Source of the DNA: an uncultured Schlesneria sp.
Lineage (GTDB): Bacteria > Planctomycetota > Planctomycetia > Planctomycetales > Planctomycetaceae
Assembly: GCA_903899985.1 (NCBI GenBank)
Contig: CAIULL010000245.1
Coordinates: forward strand, 62,001-126,000
Reading direction: 5' to 3'
DNA length: 64,000 nucleotides
A program made the position numbers and the translations under genes. The notes below the pieces were generated by a model. The model was not told the DNA's origin. It did no database searches and saw only the letters and a program-made list of their open reading frames with translations. Positions 47,167 to 56,434 of the stretch are shown here, piece after piece (the stretch's first letter is position 1; each line of letters opens with the position of its first letter).

Positions 47167-47700
47167 ATGAGATTTCTTTCCTGGCTGACTGCGTTTGTTG
47201 TTTTCGCCGCGTTTTCCCCAATCGCAAGGGCGGATGCCTTGTTTAACCTGTCAGTTTGCGATGCAGACAGCAATCGCGGGGATCAAAATGTGTTTCTTTC
47301 GGGCTGGACTGATTCCGATCAGTCTGCTTTTCGAGCGCCAGCCGATCGGGAGTTTCCGAGCGAAAGGCAGATGCCCCTCAACGTTCGCCTGCCGGAAATA
47401 GTTCGTTTATCGGAATCTCGTCCACAATTACACGCGTCGACGAAAGGCATTACTCCGATCCCTGAGCAGGCAACCGACGTTCCTTCGATCTCTACGTTCT
47501 CGCAATTTGTACAGCTCTTTAAATCGTCTACGAGTGTGGAGAGTGAATCGAGCGAGCGTGTTAGCGAAATCACGCGAGAGATTCTTCCCAAAGCGTTTAA
47601 TTTGACGATTTTCGTCCTGTTTTTCCTCGGTTTTGCGGGAACATGTTCCGTGATCAGCATGAGCCGCGTTGGAATTTTCGGACGAACTGCATGTCAATAA
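47167..47700 (+). CDS. Member of unrecognised exported family with C-terminal membrane tail (paralogue B)
   Basis: The 177-aa precursor is the most diverged of the three relatives. It has a signal peptide (MRFLSWLTAFVVFAAFSPIA, then RADA), the central ITPIPEQATDVPSISTFSQF and VQLFK motif, and a C-terminal EILPKAFNLTIFVLFFLGF plus rest of helix, ending RVGIFGRT. The other two have EIVP(S/K)TSNMTLIGLF in this place. The block FVxGSLINKxSTGxWLM of paralogues A and C is missing, so the core of the family is the central motif and the tail. No enzyme motif is seen. Confidence 0.78.
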   Translation: MRFLSWLTAFVVFAAFSPIARADALFNLSVCDADSNRGDQNVFLSGWTDSDQSAFRAPADREFPSERQMPLNVRLPEIVRLSESRPQLHASTKGITPIPEQATDVPSISTFSQFVQLFKSSTSVESESSERVSEITREILPKAFNLTIFVLFFLGFAGTCSVISMSRVGIFGRTACQ

Positions 47701-48799
47701 GGGCTCGATTGCGGTGGGATGAAGAATGGAGAGGTTCGAGATAATCGTTACTGCGGTGACACCGTGACGGCCGTTTAACAGGACGAAAAAGGGTTCGGAA
47801 CCCCCATCCGCCGACTCGATGTGATCATCAAGATGGGAACCTGTTCTTCGTGCTGCGAACAGCCATAATCTTTCCATGTATTTGCGTTTTCGTCATTTAA
47901 ATCTGAGTGGCAATTCAATTCAGCCTCAAGCTTAGCTGGGTTGGTAAATTCCCCAGCCTTCATCACGACACTGCGATCGGCCCGTCAGACCAGTGGCTCA
48001 AACTCGTAACTGATTGCCGGATGGAAACCTGCAGTTGCGGCTGCCGTCGATTAATTGACGCCTACGGCCTCGCATCAGCAGGAGCCGACCTGATGCCCCC
48101 GTCACAGCGCTCCACTTTCACTGAGAAACCTGGCCAGCCACAACTGAATGCTCATCTTGCTTTCACTGAACATTAGAATTCCCGACAAACTTCCGGCTCG
48201 CTGACTTTCTCGGCGTGAGAAATTCACACGCCGGACCCCGTCTGCCTCGCGCCAACCCTAATCCTTGCGGCTTCGGACTGACAATCAACACTGACCACCC
48301 GCCTCCGGGCTTCAATCGGCCGCATCTTTTGTATCCCTCATTAAAACCAAAAACCGAACTTAAAAGCGTTCAAGCACCGACGACGCCCTCCAGCACGATC
48401 AAAAAAAATTTATCTCGTGCCTACCGGACTCGAACAAAGAAAATATCGTCACCATCAACTTCGCTCACAAAAGGTGTATTTCGAGATGCTGCCAGAGGCG
48501 TGATGGAGGCATTACTTCTCCCTTTGAGGCTGCTTTCGTGGCTGTTTGCGTGCTGCGATCGGAGCTTTAAGTTGAAGCGTTAAGTAGGCAGTTTCCTGCT
48601 TAAAAGGCGCGAAGAATGATCGCAGGTCTGCATGCCGACCACGCGGCGGACATGCGCACCAGTTGGATCTTAAGTCTTCCGGTTTTGCGACGCGTTTCTT
48701 GGAAACCTCTGTGCCGAGTCACTCGCGGACAGCGACTTGTGGGCTGTGAACAAGGTACGCTCCGGTGCTTTTGAGTGAAAAATAAGTCTCGAAATACAG

Positions 48800-49240
48800 T
48801 TAGTGCCTCTCTTTTCGAGACCGATGCGACAGGTTAGAGATGGAGTAAGTCTTCGCGGTCGGAGCACACCAAGCCGCAGTCGGCACCTTCTTCAGACGCG
48901 TTACAACCAGCCATGAGCCTGCGGCAAGCGTCAGCGCTGTCGTAATGCCAACCATCGACTTCGCTTTAACGCGATTCGTGGCTCCAGAACCCTCGCCGCA
49001 CCAACTGTTGGAGCCTGGAACAACAGGTTGAGTAACTCATTTGATGCCGCAACGACGCAATTCAGCATTCATTTACTCACCCCAATGGGAATCATCCCCC
49101 GTATCGACCAAAGGAGCCCTTTGACATTCCATCACGCGAAATCTGGGCATAGACAAGCGGATTTGAAACCGCCGGTCGCCGAGCAGAACTGGGAGGGTCT
49201 GTCGTGATTCTCGAGCTCGAATATTTCAACAACAGATGCT
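48800..49240 (-). pseudogene. Decayed gene for an exported protein with membrane tail
   Basis: On the minus strand, 49038-48800 is open and reads TQPVVPGSNSWCGEGSGAT, a few residues, then a membrane helix MVGITTALTLAAGSWLVVT with RLKK after it, stopping at 48800-48802. No start codon exists in this frame. Other frames upstream to about 49240 give plausible fragments (NPLVYAQISRDGMSKGSFGR, ASNELLNLLFQAPTVG) broken by stops. The order (short motif, polar linker, helix, basic end) recalls the exported family of the neighbouring genes, but sequence similarity is too weak to assign it. Confidence 0.35.
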
Positions 49241-50152
49241 ACCAGTTCCCGGCTGAAGAATTCGTATCACCCAAACCGAAGGAGTAATTTTTACACCACG
49301 CAGAAGCCGCTCGCTGAACTCGCCAACGCCTTTAGTGCCGAACAAAATACTGTTCCGCGAGATTTTCTTGGGCTCCCACGGCTTTCAACCGAACCATAAA
49401 CTGTATTATTTACATCACCTTGACTGGTACCTGATTTGCGTGACGAGAGATGAGCAAAGGCTTGAACCCTATTTTAAAGCATCGTCGGCCGGAGCGTCTC
49501 AACGGGGCTTCGATCGTGTAAAACGAGCGAGATGCGAAGTGTTTCGCCTTTGATTTAATGTATTACGAATGAATTGTACTCCTGCGAGTCATCATTTGTT
49601 TCCAGGAATCATTCGAGTGTTTTGTCTTGTAGAATCGCCTTCGGGTCCGGGATGGGAATCGCTGGCGATTCGTGCAAGTGTCATCTGTTGCTACGAGATG
49701 GGACACAAGAAGAAAAACGTAAAAAAAGATTTTTTCTGACAATTTTGTCCATTGCCGTGCACGAGTGGCTGCCTAAAACTCTCCCAACTCGGACACGTTA
49801 ATCGAACCTTAATGAATCCGGGACGTAAAAATTTTTCAGCCCGTGCAGACAAGAATGCATGGACTGGAGAAGTGTGAACAAGGGAGTGTTTTTGTGACGT
49901 TGATGCGTGCCATCCTCTTCAATGAGGTGAGCAAAGATTCAAGTTTGAGAACGAGTGCGAATTGAAGCACTTCCTGCTTGTATCGTGAATGTCGATTGGC
50001 CGGTTGGCCCCACTTCGACGCGGTTGAAAAACGTCTTTTTGCAAGTTGCAGGCCAGGTTGAATCCTCGCCGCGTGATTGGCTGCGTCACGTTTTGACCGG
50101 TTGCGAGCGTTGGATTTGAACTTCTGCGCAATCGGTGCGCAAAAGTTGAATG

Positions 50153-50179
50153 ACACTTATTAACAGTATCAATAAGTGT
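50153..50179. promoter_or_regulatory. AT-rich dyad upstream of exported-family gene
   Basis: ACACTTATT (50153-50161) and AATAAGTGT (50171-50179) form a perfect 9-bp inverted repeat with a 9-base loop, followed by TTTTA. It lies about 100 bases before the start of the gene at 50282. It could be an operator, or a weak terminator for whatever transcription enters from the left. Confidence 0.4.
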
Positions 50180-50281
50180 TTTAAAGACAAGTTGGATGTG
50201 TCGTTTTATCTACTGTTGATGCCGCTTCATGACCCATCGTTCACGAAGTGGTTGGTCATTTAAAGTAAGGAGTTTTTTGAA

Positions 50282-50884
50282 ATGAAAGCTTTGAAGTCGT
50301 GGGTTGCCGCTGTCGTTACGTGTTCAGCCATTGCTAGTCAGGCGAACGCCGATGTTCTGATGCTCGGCGTTTCGGATGGTGCTCGTGATGCGAACACCGA
50401 AAGTCATGTTCAGCCGCTGAACGGCGCAGGTATCGCTGCCGATGAAAATCAGCGAAGCTCTCACCGAGCTAACCCCATTTTCGTTCCGGGCAGTTTAATC
50501 AACAAGACGAGCACGGGAGCCTGGTTAATGGCTCAAAGCGTTCGTCGCGACGACACTTCTCGAACACCAAAAGTCGAAGCTCGCCTGCTGGCCGTTTGTG
50601 GTCACGAAATCACTCCGATTCCACCTGAGGGAACTGAGATGCGAGCCATCTCAACGTTCGCTCAGTTTGCTCAAATGTTTAAGCCCACAGCAAGCAGCTT
50701 CGACGATAGCGGTGAGATCCAGGCGATGCTTGGCGACGACGATGAGATTGTTCCGAAAACATCTAACATGACCCTGATCGGCCTGTTTACTTTTAGTCTG
50801 GCAGGAATCACGGCGGTGATCAGCGCGAGCCGTCGAGGTTTTTTTGGGCGAACACCACGTCAACGTCGAGCCCGCATGTTCTGA
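50282..50884 (+). CDS. Member of unrecognised exported family with C-terminal membrane tail (paralogue C)
   Basis: The 200-aa precursor starts at ATG 50282 with AAGGAG eight bases upstream. Signal peptide MKALKSWVAAVVTCSAIASQ ends near ANA. FVPGSLINKTSTGAWLMAQ and SVRR, then ITPIPPEGTEMRAISTFAQF and AQMFK, align well with paralogue A at 36591, about 13 kb away and on the other strand. The tail is EIVPKTSNMTLIGLFTFSLA plus rest of helix, then SRRGFFGRT and an Arg-rich end. The strongest conservation is in the signal peptide, the ISTFxxFxQxFK motif and the tail. It lies directly upstream of a run of PEP-CTERM genes. Confidence 0.8.
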   Translation: MKALKSWVAAVVTCSAIASQANADVLMLGVSDGARDANTESHVQPLNGAGIAADENQRSSHRANPIFVPGSLINKTSTGAWLMAQSVRRDDTSRTPKVEARLLAVCGHEITPIPPEGTEMRAISTFAQFAQMFKPTASSFDDSGEIQAMLGDDDEIVPKTSNMTLIGLFTFSLAGITAVISASRRGFFGRTPRQRRARMF

Positions 50885-51074
50885 TCGGATTTTTCCGACG
50901 CCGATTTCATTCCAAACCGCCGACTTGGCATTGGATACGGAATTTCGATCGTCCGACCTCTTAGGAAAATCTTAATTTTCAGAAAACAATTGTCAGATTT
51001 CAACGCGACGAAATCGAATCGGTAATTGAATCAACGCGACCTCCACATTACTGGGGCATTCCAGGGCCAGAGAA

Positions 51075-51884
51075 ATGAAGCCGGAAATGAAAATCAACCT
51101 CGTTCGCAACTTGTTCTCTGCAGGATTTCGTACGGTTGCATCAGCTGTCACCGCAGTAGCGATACTTGCCGTTCGAACAGGTCACGCTGGTTTGATTGAA
51201 ACGGTGGAAGCGCCGGGCGTCCAAACCACGACCGCCGCGAATACAACATCGATTGACTTCAACGATCTTTCGACCGGCTTCTCTAACAGCTTGACAGTGA
51301 AAGTTACTCCAACACTCACTGCGACTTATAGTGGTGACTTTTTCATTAAATCCGCCGACCAATATGGGGGAGCTGTTGACCCAACTAGTGGTAAAGACTC
51401 GAACTATTTCGCAGTTGCGTCAGGCGATGTCACGATGACGCTGAGCAATGCACAAGCCTATTTCGGACTGTGGATCTCTGCCGCTGACAAATTCAATCAA
51501 ATTGCTTTCTATAACGGGAGCACGGAAGTCGCAGCGTTAACCGGGACAGGAGCTTTCCTTTCCGCGCTGCCGTCAACATACAACGGCAATCCCACTGCAG
51601 GCTTCAAAGGTCAGGACAACAGCGAGAAGTTTGTCTTCGTGAATTTCTTCGCTCAAACGGCAAACGATGAGTTTGACAAGATTGTCTTCACGAACACCCC
51701 CAATAGTGGGACGATCTTCGAAAGCGACAATCATACCTTCAGCACGACACTTCAGGCTCCCACTTCCGGCGGCACACAATTGCAGACGCCGTCTGCCGTC
51801 CCGGAGCCATCATCCCTGGCACTGCTCAGCCTCGGTGGAATCGGCCTGGCGGCTCGAGCAATTCGACGCCGTGTGAAGAATTAG
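51075..51884 (+). CDS. PEP-CTERM exported protein
   Basis: The 269-aa precursor has a signal peptide ending near GHAG. It is beta-rich with TSIDFNDLSTGFSNSLTVK, NAQAYFGLWISAADKFNQIA and NSEKFVFVNFFAQTAND. The arrangement resembles the Npun_F0296 group of exosortase-dependent surface proteins (moderate confidence). The sorting signal is VPEPSSLALLSLGGIGLAA followed by RRRVKN. Expected surface display by an exosortase encoded elsewhere. It is 69 bases upstream of the next PEP-CTERM gene, probably co-transcribed. Confidence 0.88.
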   Translation: MKPEMKINLVRNLFSAGFRTVASAVTAVAILAVRTGHAGLIETVEAPGVQTTTAANTTSIDFNDLSTGFSNSLTVKVTPTLTATYSGDFFIKSADQYGGAVDPTSGKDSNYFAVASGDVTMTLSNAQAYFGLWISAADKFNQIAFYNGSTEVAALTGTGAFLSALPSTYNGNPTAGFKGQDNSEKFVFVNFFAQTANDEFDKIVFTNTPNSGTIFESDNHTFSTTLQAPTSGGTQLQTPSAVPEPSSLALLSLGGIGLAARAIRRRVKN

Positions 51885-51953
51885 TCCCCAGAAACGTCGC
51901 GTCGTGTTTGCGGCCTGCGTCTTTATTATTCTAAGATTATTGGTTTCCCGTAA

Positions 51954-52769
51954 ATGATTTCGAAAATTCTCGTTGTCTGTTTCGCAGCCGTGATCATAGG
52001 CTTTGGCCTGGTTGAAACCGTTAATGCGGGAAATCTCGTTTTGAACGGCTCATTTGAACAGACTCAGTTCAACGGGACCAGCTACGAACTTGGAAGCAAC
52101 AATTGGAAGCCGACCGGAATCACCGGTTCAGGACTCACAAATTGGACTAACGGATCGAACTCACAAGGTGGCTCCGTTTATAACCTCTGGTTCAACGCCA
52201 GCAACGCAACCACTGTCGATGCTGTCTCACAATACCCATCCGAGCCTCAGCGGCTTTCAGCGTCGTTTACCGGCTCAAGCCCTGACGGCGGAAACTTTGT
52301 CGCGATGGATGGCGACCCGAGTGTGAACGGTGCGTTATCGCAACAGATCAGCGGATTGACAGTCGGTGCTGATTACCGCCTCAGCTTCTATTGGGGGGCC
52401 ATCGAGCTTTCCAATCGACACGGCTACACGACGGAATCAATCCACGTGACACTCGGTGATTCCCCCATGCAAGCCGTGTCTTACGGCGACCCCAACGGTC
52501 CAGACAGCCAGAAACTGGCACCCAACGCATTTACGGGATGGATTCAGGCAACCATGGACTTCCAGGCAGACAGTACCAGTGAGTTGTTGTCGTTCCTTTC
52601 CGTGGGTACGCCAAACGGATTGCCTCCGATCGCTCTGCTGGACGGAGTGTCGCTCGTGGAGGCGTCCTCTGTTCCAGAGCCAAGCTCCCTCGCACTTTCT
52701 GCACTGGGCCTGATCGGCTTCGTTGTGATCCGCTCCCGTCGTAGACGCATCACCTCAACACTCGCTTGA
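51954..52769 (+). CDS. PEP-CTERM protein with DUF642 / choice-of-anchor C-like domain
   Basis: The 271-aa precursor has a signal peptide ending near NAG. NLVLNGSFEQTQ at the mature N-terminus is the start of DUF642/choice-of-anchor C-like domains; DGDPSVNGALSQQISGLTVG and YRLSFYWGAIELSN continue the pattern of two jelly-roll-like halves. The C-terminus is VPEPSSLALSALGLIGFVVI plus RSRRRR. DUF642 domains are linked to cell-wall polysaccharide binding in plants; in bacteria the role is unknown. A strong terminator follows at 52880. Confidence 0.9.
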   Translation: MISKILVVCFAAVIIGFGLVETVNAGNLVLNGSFEQTQFNGTSYELGSNNWKPTGITGSGLTNWTNGSNSQGGSVYNLWFNASNATTVDAVSQYPSEPQRLSASFTGSSPDGGNFVAMDGDPSVNGALSQQISGLTVGADYRLSFYWGAIELSNRHGYTTESIHVTLGDSPMQAVSYGDPNGPDSQKLAPNAFTGWIQATMDFQADSTSELLSFLSVGTPNGLPPIALLDGVSLVEASSVPEPSSLALSALGLIGFVVIRSRRRRITSTLA

Positions 52770-52879
52770 GCAATAGAGATGTCGATTGCGCGTGAGGCTC
52801 TTTCAGGCATCACACATTAAGAATTGTTCGGCGAATGAAGAATTTATTCGTCGAGCAATATCATTCAAGAGTTTTTTTA

Positions 52880-52926
52880 AACGGCTGGATAGGGACTTTT
52901 CCTATCCGGCCGTTTTGTTTTTTATT
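52880..52926 (+). terminator. Rho-independent terminator after the PEP-CTERM pair
   Basis: AACGGCTGGATAGG (52880-52893) pairs with CCTATCCGGCCGTT (52901-52914) with one G-T pair, loop of seven bases, followed by TTGTTTTTTATTT. It ends the unit of the two genes at 51075 and 51954, 110 bases after the second stop. Confidence 0.9.
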
Positions 52927-53156
52927 TAGTAATCATTGTAACTTTGTCAGGCACACTTCATAGACAACGCACTAACGTTGATTCCAGAGAGATAAAACAG
53001 GAAATAATGTGACTTGAGTGTCACAAAATGTTGTGGACGGGACGGATCTCGAGGCTATAACCAGTCCGTATCTTGGATACGGGGTTCTGTGAGTCGAATC
53101 GACCAGAAAACCGACAGTTTAACAGAACGATCACTTTTTTATGGTTTGATTGTCCA

Positions 53157-53840
53157 ATGTTACGATCCGCTGTTTTTTCCGTTGCGTTGCTCCTTTTGTG
53201 CGCCTCACTGTCGTCTGCCGGGTTAATCAACTCTGGCTTTGAGTATGGACAGGCGAATAACAGCTGGAGCGACCACAGCGATGCCTCGATCAACCCAACA
53301 GGAGGCTGGCTCACGACCGAGCCAGATCATCAGATTGAGATCTGGGGGAATGGTTACAGCGGAGTCAACGCCTATGACGGAACAAATTTTGCCGAATTGA
53401 ATGCCAACGCCGTTGGAGCGCTTTATCAGAACACGACTGGGATTAAGTCGGGCGATCTGGTTGATTATCACTTTGCTCACCGAGGCCGCTTAGGCGTTGA
53501 CACGATGGAGCTTAAGATCACAGACACAAAAACTGGCGTCGTGCTCTTTGATCACCAATATTCCGATGGCAATCAGGCGTGGGGATTTTACTCAGGTAGT
53601 TTTACCGTCGGAAACAACGTTGCTTCGACGGACTCAATTCAGTTCTCTTACGGATCGATCAGCGCTGCGGGCGGGAACGCTACGTACGGAAACTTACTTG
53701 ATGACGCAGACTTTGGTATTGGAATTAACAGCACATCGCAATCATACCCTGTTCCCGAGCCGTCTTCATTTGCCCTGATGGGACTCGGTGCTCTTGGGTT
53801 GGCAATGGCCGCTTACCGACGACGCAAAATGTTGGTCTAG
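53157..53840 (+). CDS. PEP-CTERM exported protein with GFE-type beta domain
   Basis: The 227-aa precursor starts at ATG 53157, giving the signal peptide MLRSAVFSVALLLLCASLSS. The mature part begins AGLINSGFEYG and contains DHQIEIWGNGYSGVNAYDGT, NFAELNANAVGALYQ and a SQSYPVPEPSSFALMGLGAL sorting signal ending YRRRKMLV. An open frame extends to 53073 but would add 28 polar residues before the signal. The domain resembles other exported planctomycete and verrucomicrobial proteins that bind unknown ligands. It follows the terminator, so it is a separate unit. Confidence 0.88.
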   Translation: MLRSAVFSVALLLLCASLSSAGLINSGFEYGQANNSWSDHSDASINPTGGWLTTEPDHQIEIWGNGYSGVNAYDGTNFAELNANAVGALYQNTTGIKSGDLVDYHFAHRGRLGVDTMELKITDTKTGVVLFDHQYSDGNQAWGFYSGSFTVGNNVASTDSIQFSYGSISAAGGNATYGNLLDDADFGIGINSTSQSYPVPEPSSFALMGLGALGLAMAAYRRRKMLV

Positions 53841-54334
53841 TTTTCACTCGTGCAGAGTCGGTGCATGCTCAGGAAAAAGTCTCGAGGCACTTCGTCGCTC
53901 CGGACAGCGACGTCAATAAATCTTCATTGGCCTGCGTCTGAATGTGCCATGGCTTCGGTCTCTTCAGAGCGACTTCCATCTGAATCGAATTACCTCGAGT
54001 TTCTTCAATTTCAGAGAACTCGGCGTCATTTCAGGCGCATGAGTTGCTTGCAATTCCTGAAGTCGAATTGCACTCCTGATTCCGATGACCAAAAAGCTGA
54101 TTTCGCTCTTTATTCTCAGCGAAAGGGGCTCTGTGTCCTGGCGTCGGACTGGACTGCGGTTCCGGTGTTCGATCGGCGAAGTGAACTGTCTGGATATTGG
54201 CCAACTGGCCAATCCTTTTCCAGTACCACGATGATTTGGCAACGAACTGAACGACACAATTCAGGGTTCGTTTCCTTGTCTCGATCGTGTTTTGCCGGCG
54301 TGCGTCAAGATCCTGTATCCTGAAAGGAAATTCC
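53841..54334. other. Intergenic region, no supported gene
   Basis: A 157-codon open frame on the plus strand and overlapping frames on the minus strand lack start signals and recognisable features; composition is not that of the neighbouring genes. The right end contains the promoter of the universal stress protein gene. Confidence 0.5.
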
Positions 54335-54805
54335 ATGTCGCACTCAGCCTTAATCCAGAAAATTCTGTTCGCAACCGACTTCAGCGATCCGTCGGAGAAT
54401 GCTCGAAAGTATGCCTGTGAACTCGCCAACCGGACGGGCGCAGAATTGCATCTTTTGCATGTCGTCGTTCCTTTGGCGGTTCCGGCCATGGGAGCACCTT
54501 CGGTCGGTTACATCGAAGATACCGAGGCGATTGCCGCCTCGGTAAAACAGTCCGAACACGATCTGGAAAAATTACTCGACCCGGAATGGCGAAGCGGTCA
54601 TCGAGTCGTTTCAGCGGTCACTGTCGGAACGCCCGTATTTGAAATCCTGAAGTATGCCAAAGACCATCACATCAGCATGATTGTGATGGGAACCTACGGC
54701 AGGACCGGATTGACGCACATGTTGATGGGAAGCGTCGCCGAAAACGTTGTTCGAAAGGCACATTGCCCGGTCCTGACAGTGCATCAGCCGAAGCATTCGC
54801 TGTAG
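54335..54805 (+). CDS. Universal stress protein (UspA family)
   Basis: The 156-aa cytosolic protein starts at ATG 54335 with AAAGGAAA upstream. IQKILFATDFSDPSENARK is the usual N-terminal strand and acidic residue; MGTYGRTGLTHMLMGSVAEN is the ATP-binding G-x2-G-x9-G-(S/T) motif, so it is likely an ATP-binding member. CPVLTVHQPK closes the fold. Such proteins respond to starvation or stress by unclear means. It lies about 600 bases before the tRNA-Ala gene and appears to be a single-gene unit. Confidence 0.95.
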   Translation: MSHSALIQKILFATDFSDPSENARKYACELANRTGAELHLLHVVVPLAVPAMGAPSVGYIEDTEAIAASVKQSEHDLEKLLDPEWRSGHRVVSAVTVGTPVFEILKYAKDHHISMIVMGTYGRTGLTHMLMGSVAENVVRKAHCPVLTVHQPKHSL

Positions 54806-55408
54806 AATGTCCGCGCACGCCTCAACGAGAAGCAAGTTTAACCGCGCCTCGCAGAGAAGCGAGTCAACCGGACCCACGGACTAGCCCGAGGTGTCATCAG
54901 TCGGTTGACTATAGGGCTTCTCCTAAGAGACTGATCTCAATCCATGCCCGGCAACGCTCGAAGAAATCGGCTGAACGCCGATTCGCCTGCGCCGCTGGCT
55001 ACGGGTTAAACGAAGAATTCCAAACCGTTTATCCGCGCCTCGAAGAGAAGCGAGTTAACCGGCGCCACAAACAAACCAGGGACGTCGCTGCTCATTTGGC
55101 CAATGCGACAGCGTTTCAATCTGACGATCAACACTGAATGAAGCTCTATAAGATCAACTGGACGCCAAAGGCTGCAGATAATCCAGTATTGTTTTTCCTG
55201 AGCCTCAAAGAGTTCGGGATATTGGCGGCGGTTTTGGCGACAACCGAGGAATGATTTCTGGTTGAGAAAGTGAGTATCAGGCTCGCTTGACGGATTTGAA
55301 CGTCCCTGATACCGTTCCGCTCCACCAACGATTTCGCAAAAATGCGGAAAAGAAATTGAGTTTCCGGTCTCAATCTGACGATTGTAACGGCAGCTTCAGT
55401 TCACCAAA
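54806..55408. other. Intergenic region upstream of tRNA-Ala
   Basis: No gene is supported here. It contains three related 26-27-base repeats (listed next) and must hold the promoter of the tRNA. Confidence 0.5.
54818..55062. repeat. Three copies of a CGCCTC...AGAGAAGCGAG repeat
   Basis: Related units start at 54818, 54845 and 55036: CGCCTCAACGAGAAGCAAG, CGCCTCGCAGAGAAGCGAG and CGCCTCGAAGAGAAGCGAG, each followed by TTTAACC, TCAACCG or TTAACCG. The first two are adjacent. Each can fold on itself (CGCCTC/GAAGCGAG-type pairing). Function unknown. Confidence 0.5.
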
Positions 55409-55526
<118 letters not shown>

Positions 55527-56434
55527 GATAGCTTCTGCGTTCCTTTTGCATCCGATTTTCTCTGAGTACCTTTTCTGGTCACGCAAACGATGAAAATCCG
55601 GCCCTCATTGGGTTTGGGCGATTTTTGCCGGCTTGGTTGTTTTCGCTGCCGACGCCATCGGAGACTCCGACTCTGATAACAATGCCAAAGTGCAGATTGA
55701 TCCCACCGTTCATAAGGAATATTGGCGATTCCGCTTTGCCAACTTTTCTGGCGACTGGATCGGTGGGAAGTATGAAGCGATGAATCGGGGCACGAATGGC
55801 TGATTGGACATGATGACCGAAATGCGGCTGAACAAATTTCGAAATGTTCAGTCAACATTCGCCCCGACTGCCGTTCTGGGCTAGAGGCACGAGCTCATTT
55901 TTCGTGTGGCTGGATCAATGACGCCGAAAATCGACGATCCTGATGAGACTTTAGAACCAACACCGATCGATCGGGTTCGGATCGAAGGGGACGATCCCTC
56001 CGTGTTCTTCTGGTGCAGTGATCGACGCCGAAGCCAACAGATACCGGAGTTGACCAGGCTGAAGACAATTCGCGGTTACTAGCGGAAATTCGACCGTATT
56101 TTCCCCGCTCTTACGAAGCAGTTCTCAAGCAGGTAGCCGACATCTTGAGGGACAAGTGGGAATTTTTCATCAAGGTTGATCCGACAGTTGAACTGTTAAT
56201 TCACTGATTATTCACTGATCGGACGGACGACCACTCTCTACCACCATTTGCCAGAAACAACCTCATTTCGTCCTGTTGTGTTCGTACTTTTGTTTGCTGG
56301 TCATCTTCGCTGAATTAAACGTCCGATTGCGGAACTGCGAGCCATTCTTTGCTATCCTGCGAATCGAGCGACTCACCCATTTGAACTGAAAACCACGTCG
56401 ACGACTGATATTGGCTATTCCCCAGGGCCGTACG
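55527..56434. other. Decayed DNA at the left end of the island
   Basis: Short open stretches read like fragments of genes but are broken by stops. On the plus strand one reads WVWAIFAGLVVFAADAIGDS, then KVQIDPTVHKEYWRFRFANF, and ends at a stop near 55803. Another near 55872-56083 includes TPIDRVRIEGDDPSVFFWCS, and a third near 56085-56208 reads RPYFPRSYEAVLKQVADILR. I recognise none of them. They may come from one disrupted gene or several. Confidence 0.4.

Larger units (their letters stand above)
47701..50281. other. 2.6-kb gene-poor stretch
   Basis: Open frames here are short, lack good starts and are not supported by any domain. One stretch (48800-49240, minus) reads like a decayed gene and is listed separately. 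Two hairpins lie near the right end: CTTCTGCGCA/TGCGCAAAAG (50121-50145, one mismatch) and the dyad at 50153-50179. No RNA gene is recognised. Confidence 0.55.

Noticed and set aside
48215-48583. 122-codon open frame ending in a hydrophobic stretch (LLLPLRLLSWLFACC)
   Set aside because: Composition in the first two thirds is Pro/Thr/Ser-rich without pattern, no start signal is present, and no similar protein is known to me. The hydrophobic end is too short to support a gene.
53850-54323. 157-codon open frame on the plus strand
   Set aside because: No ribosome-binding site, no domain, signal or membrane segment, and opposing frames of similar quality overlap it. It overlaps the upstream region and start of the universal stress protein gene.
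54818-55062. CRISPR-like repeats
   Set aside because: Only three imperfect units exist, spacing is irregular (27 and 191 bases), and there are no cas genes in the window.
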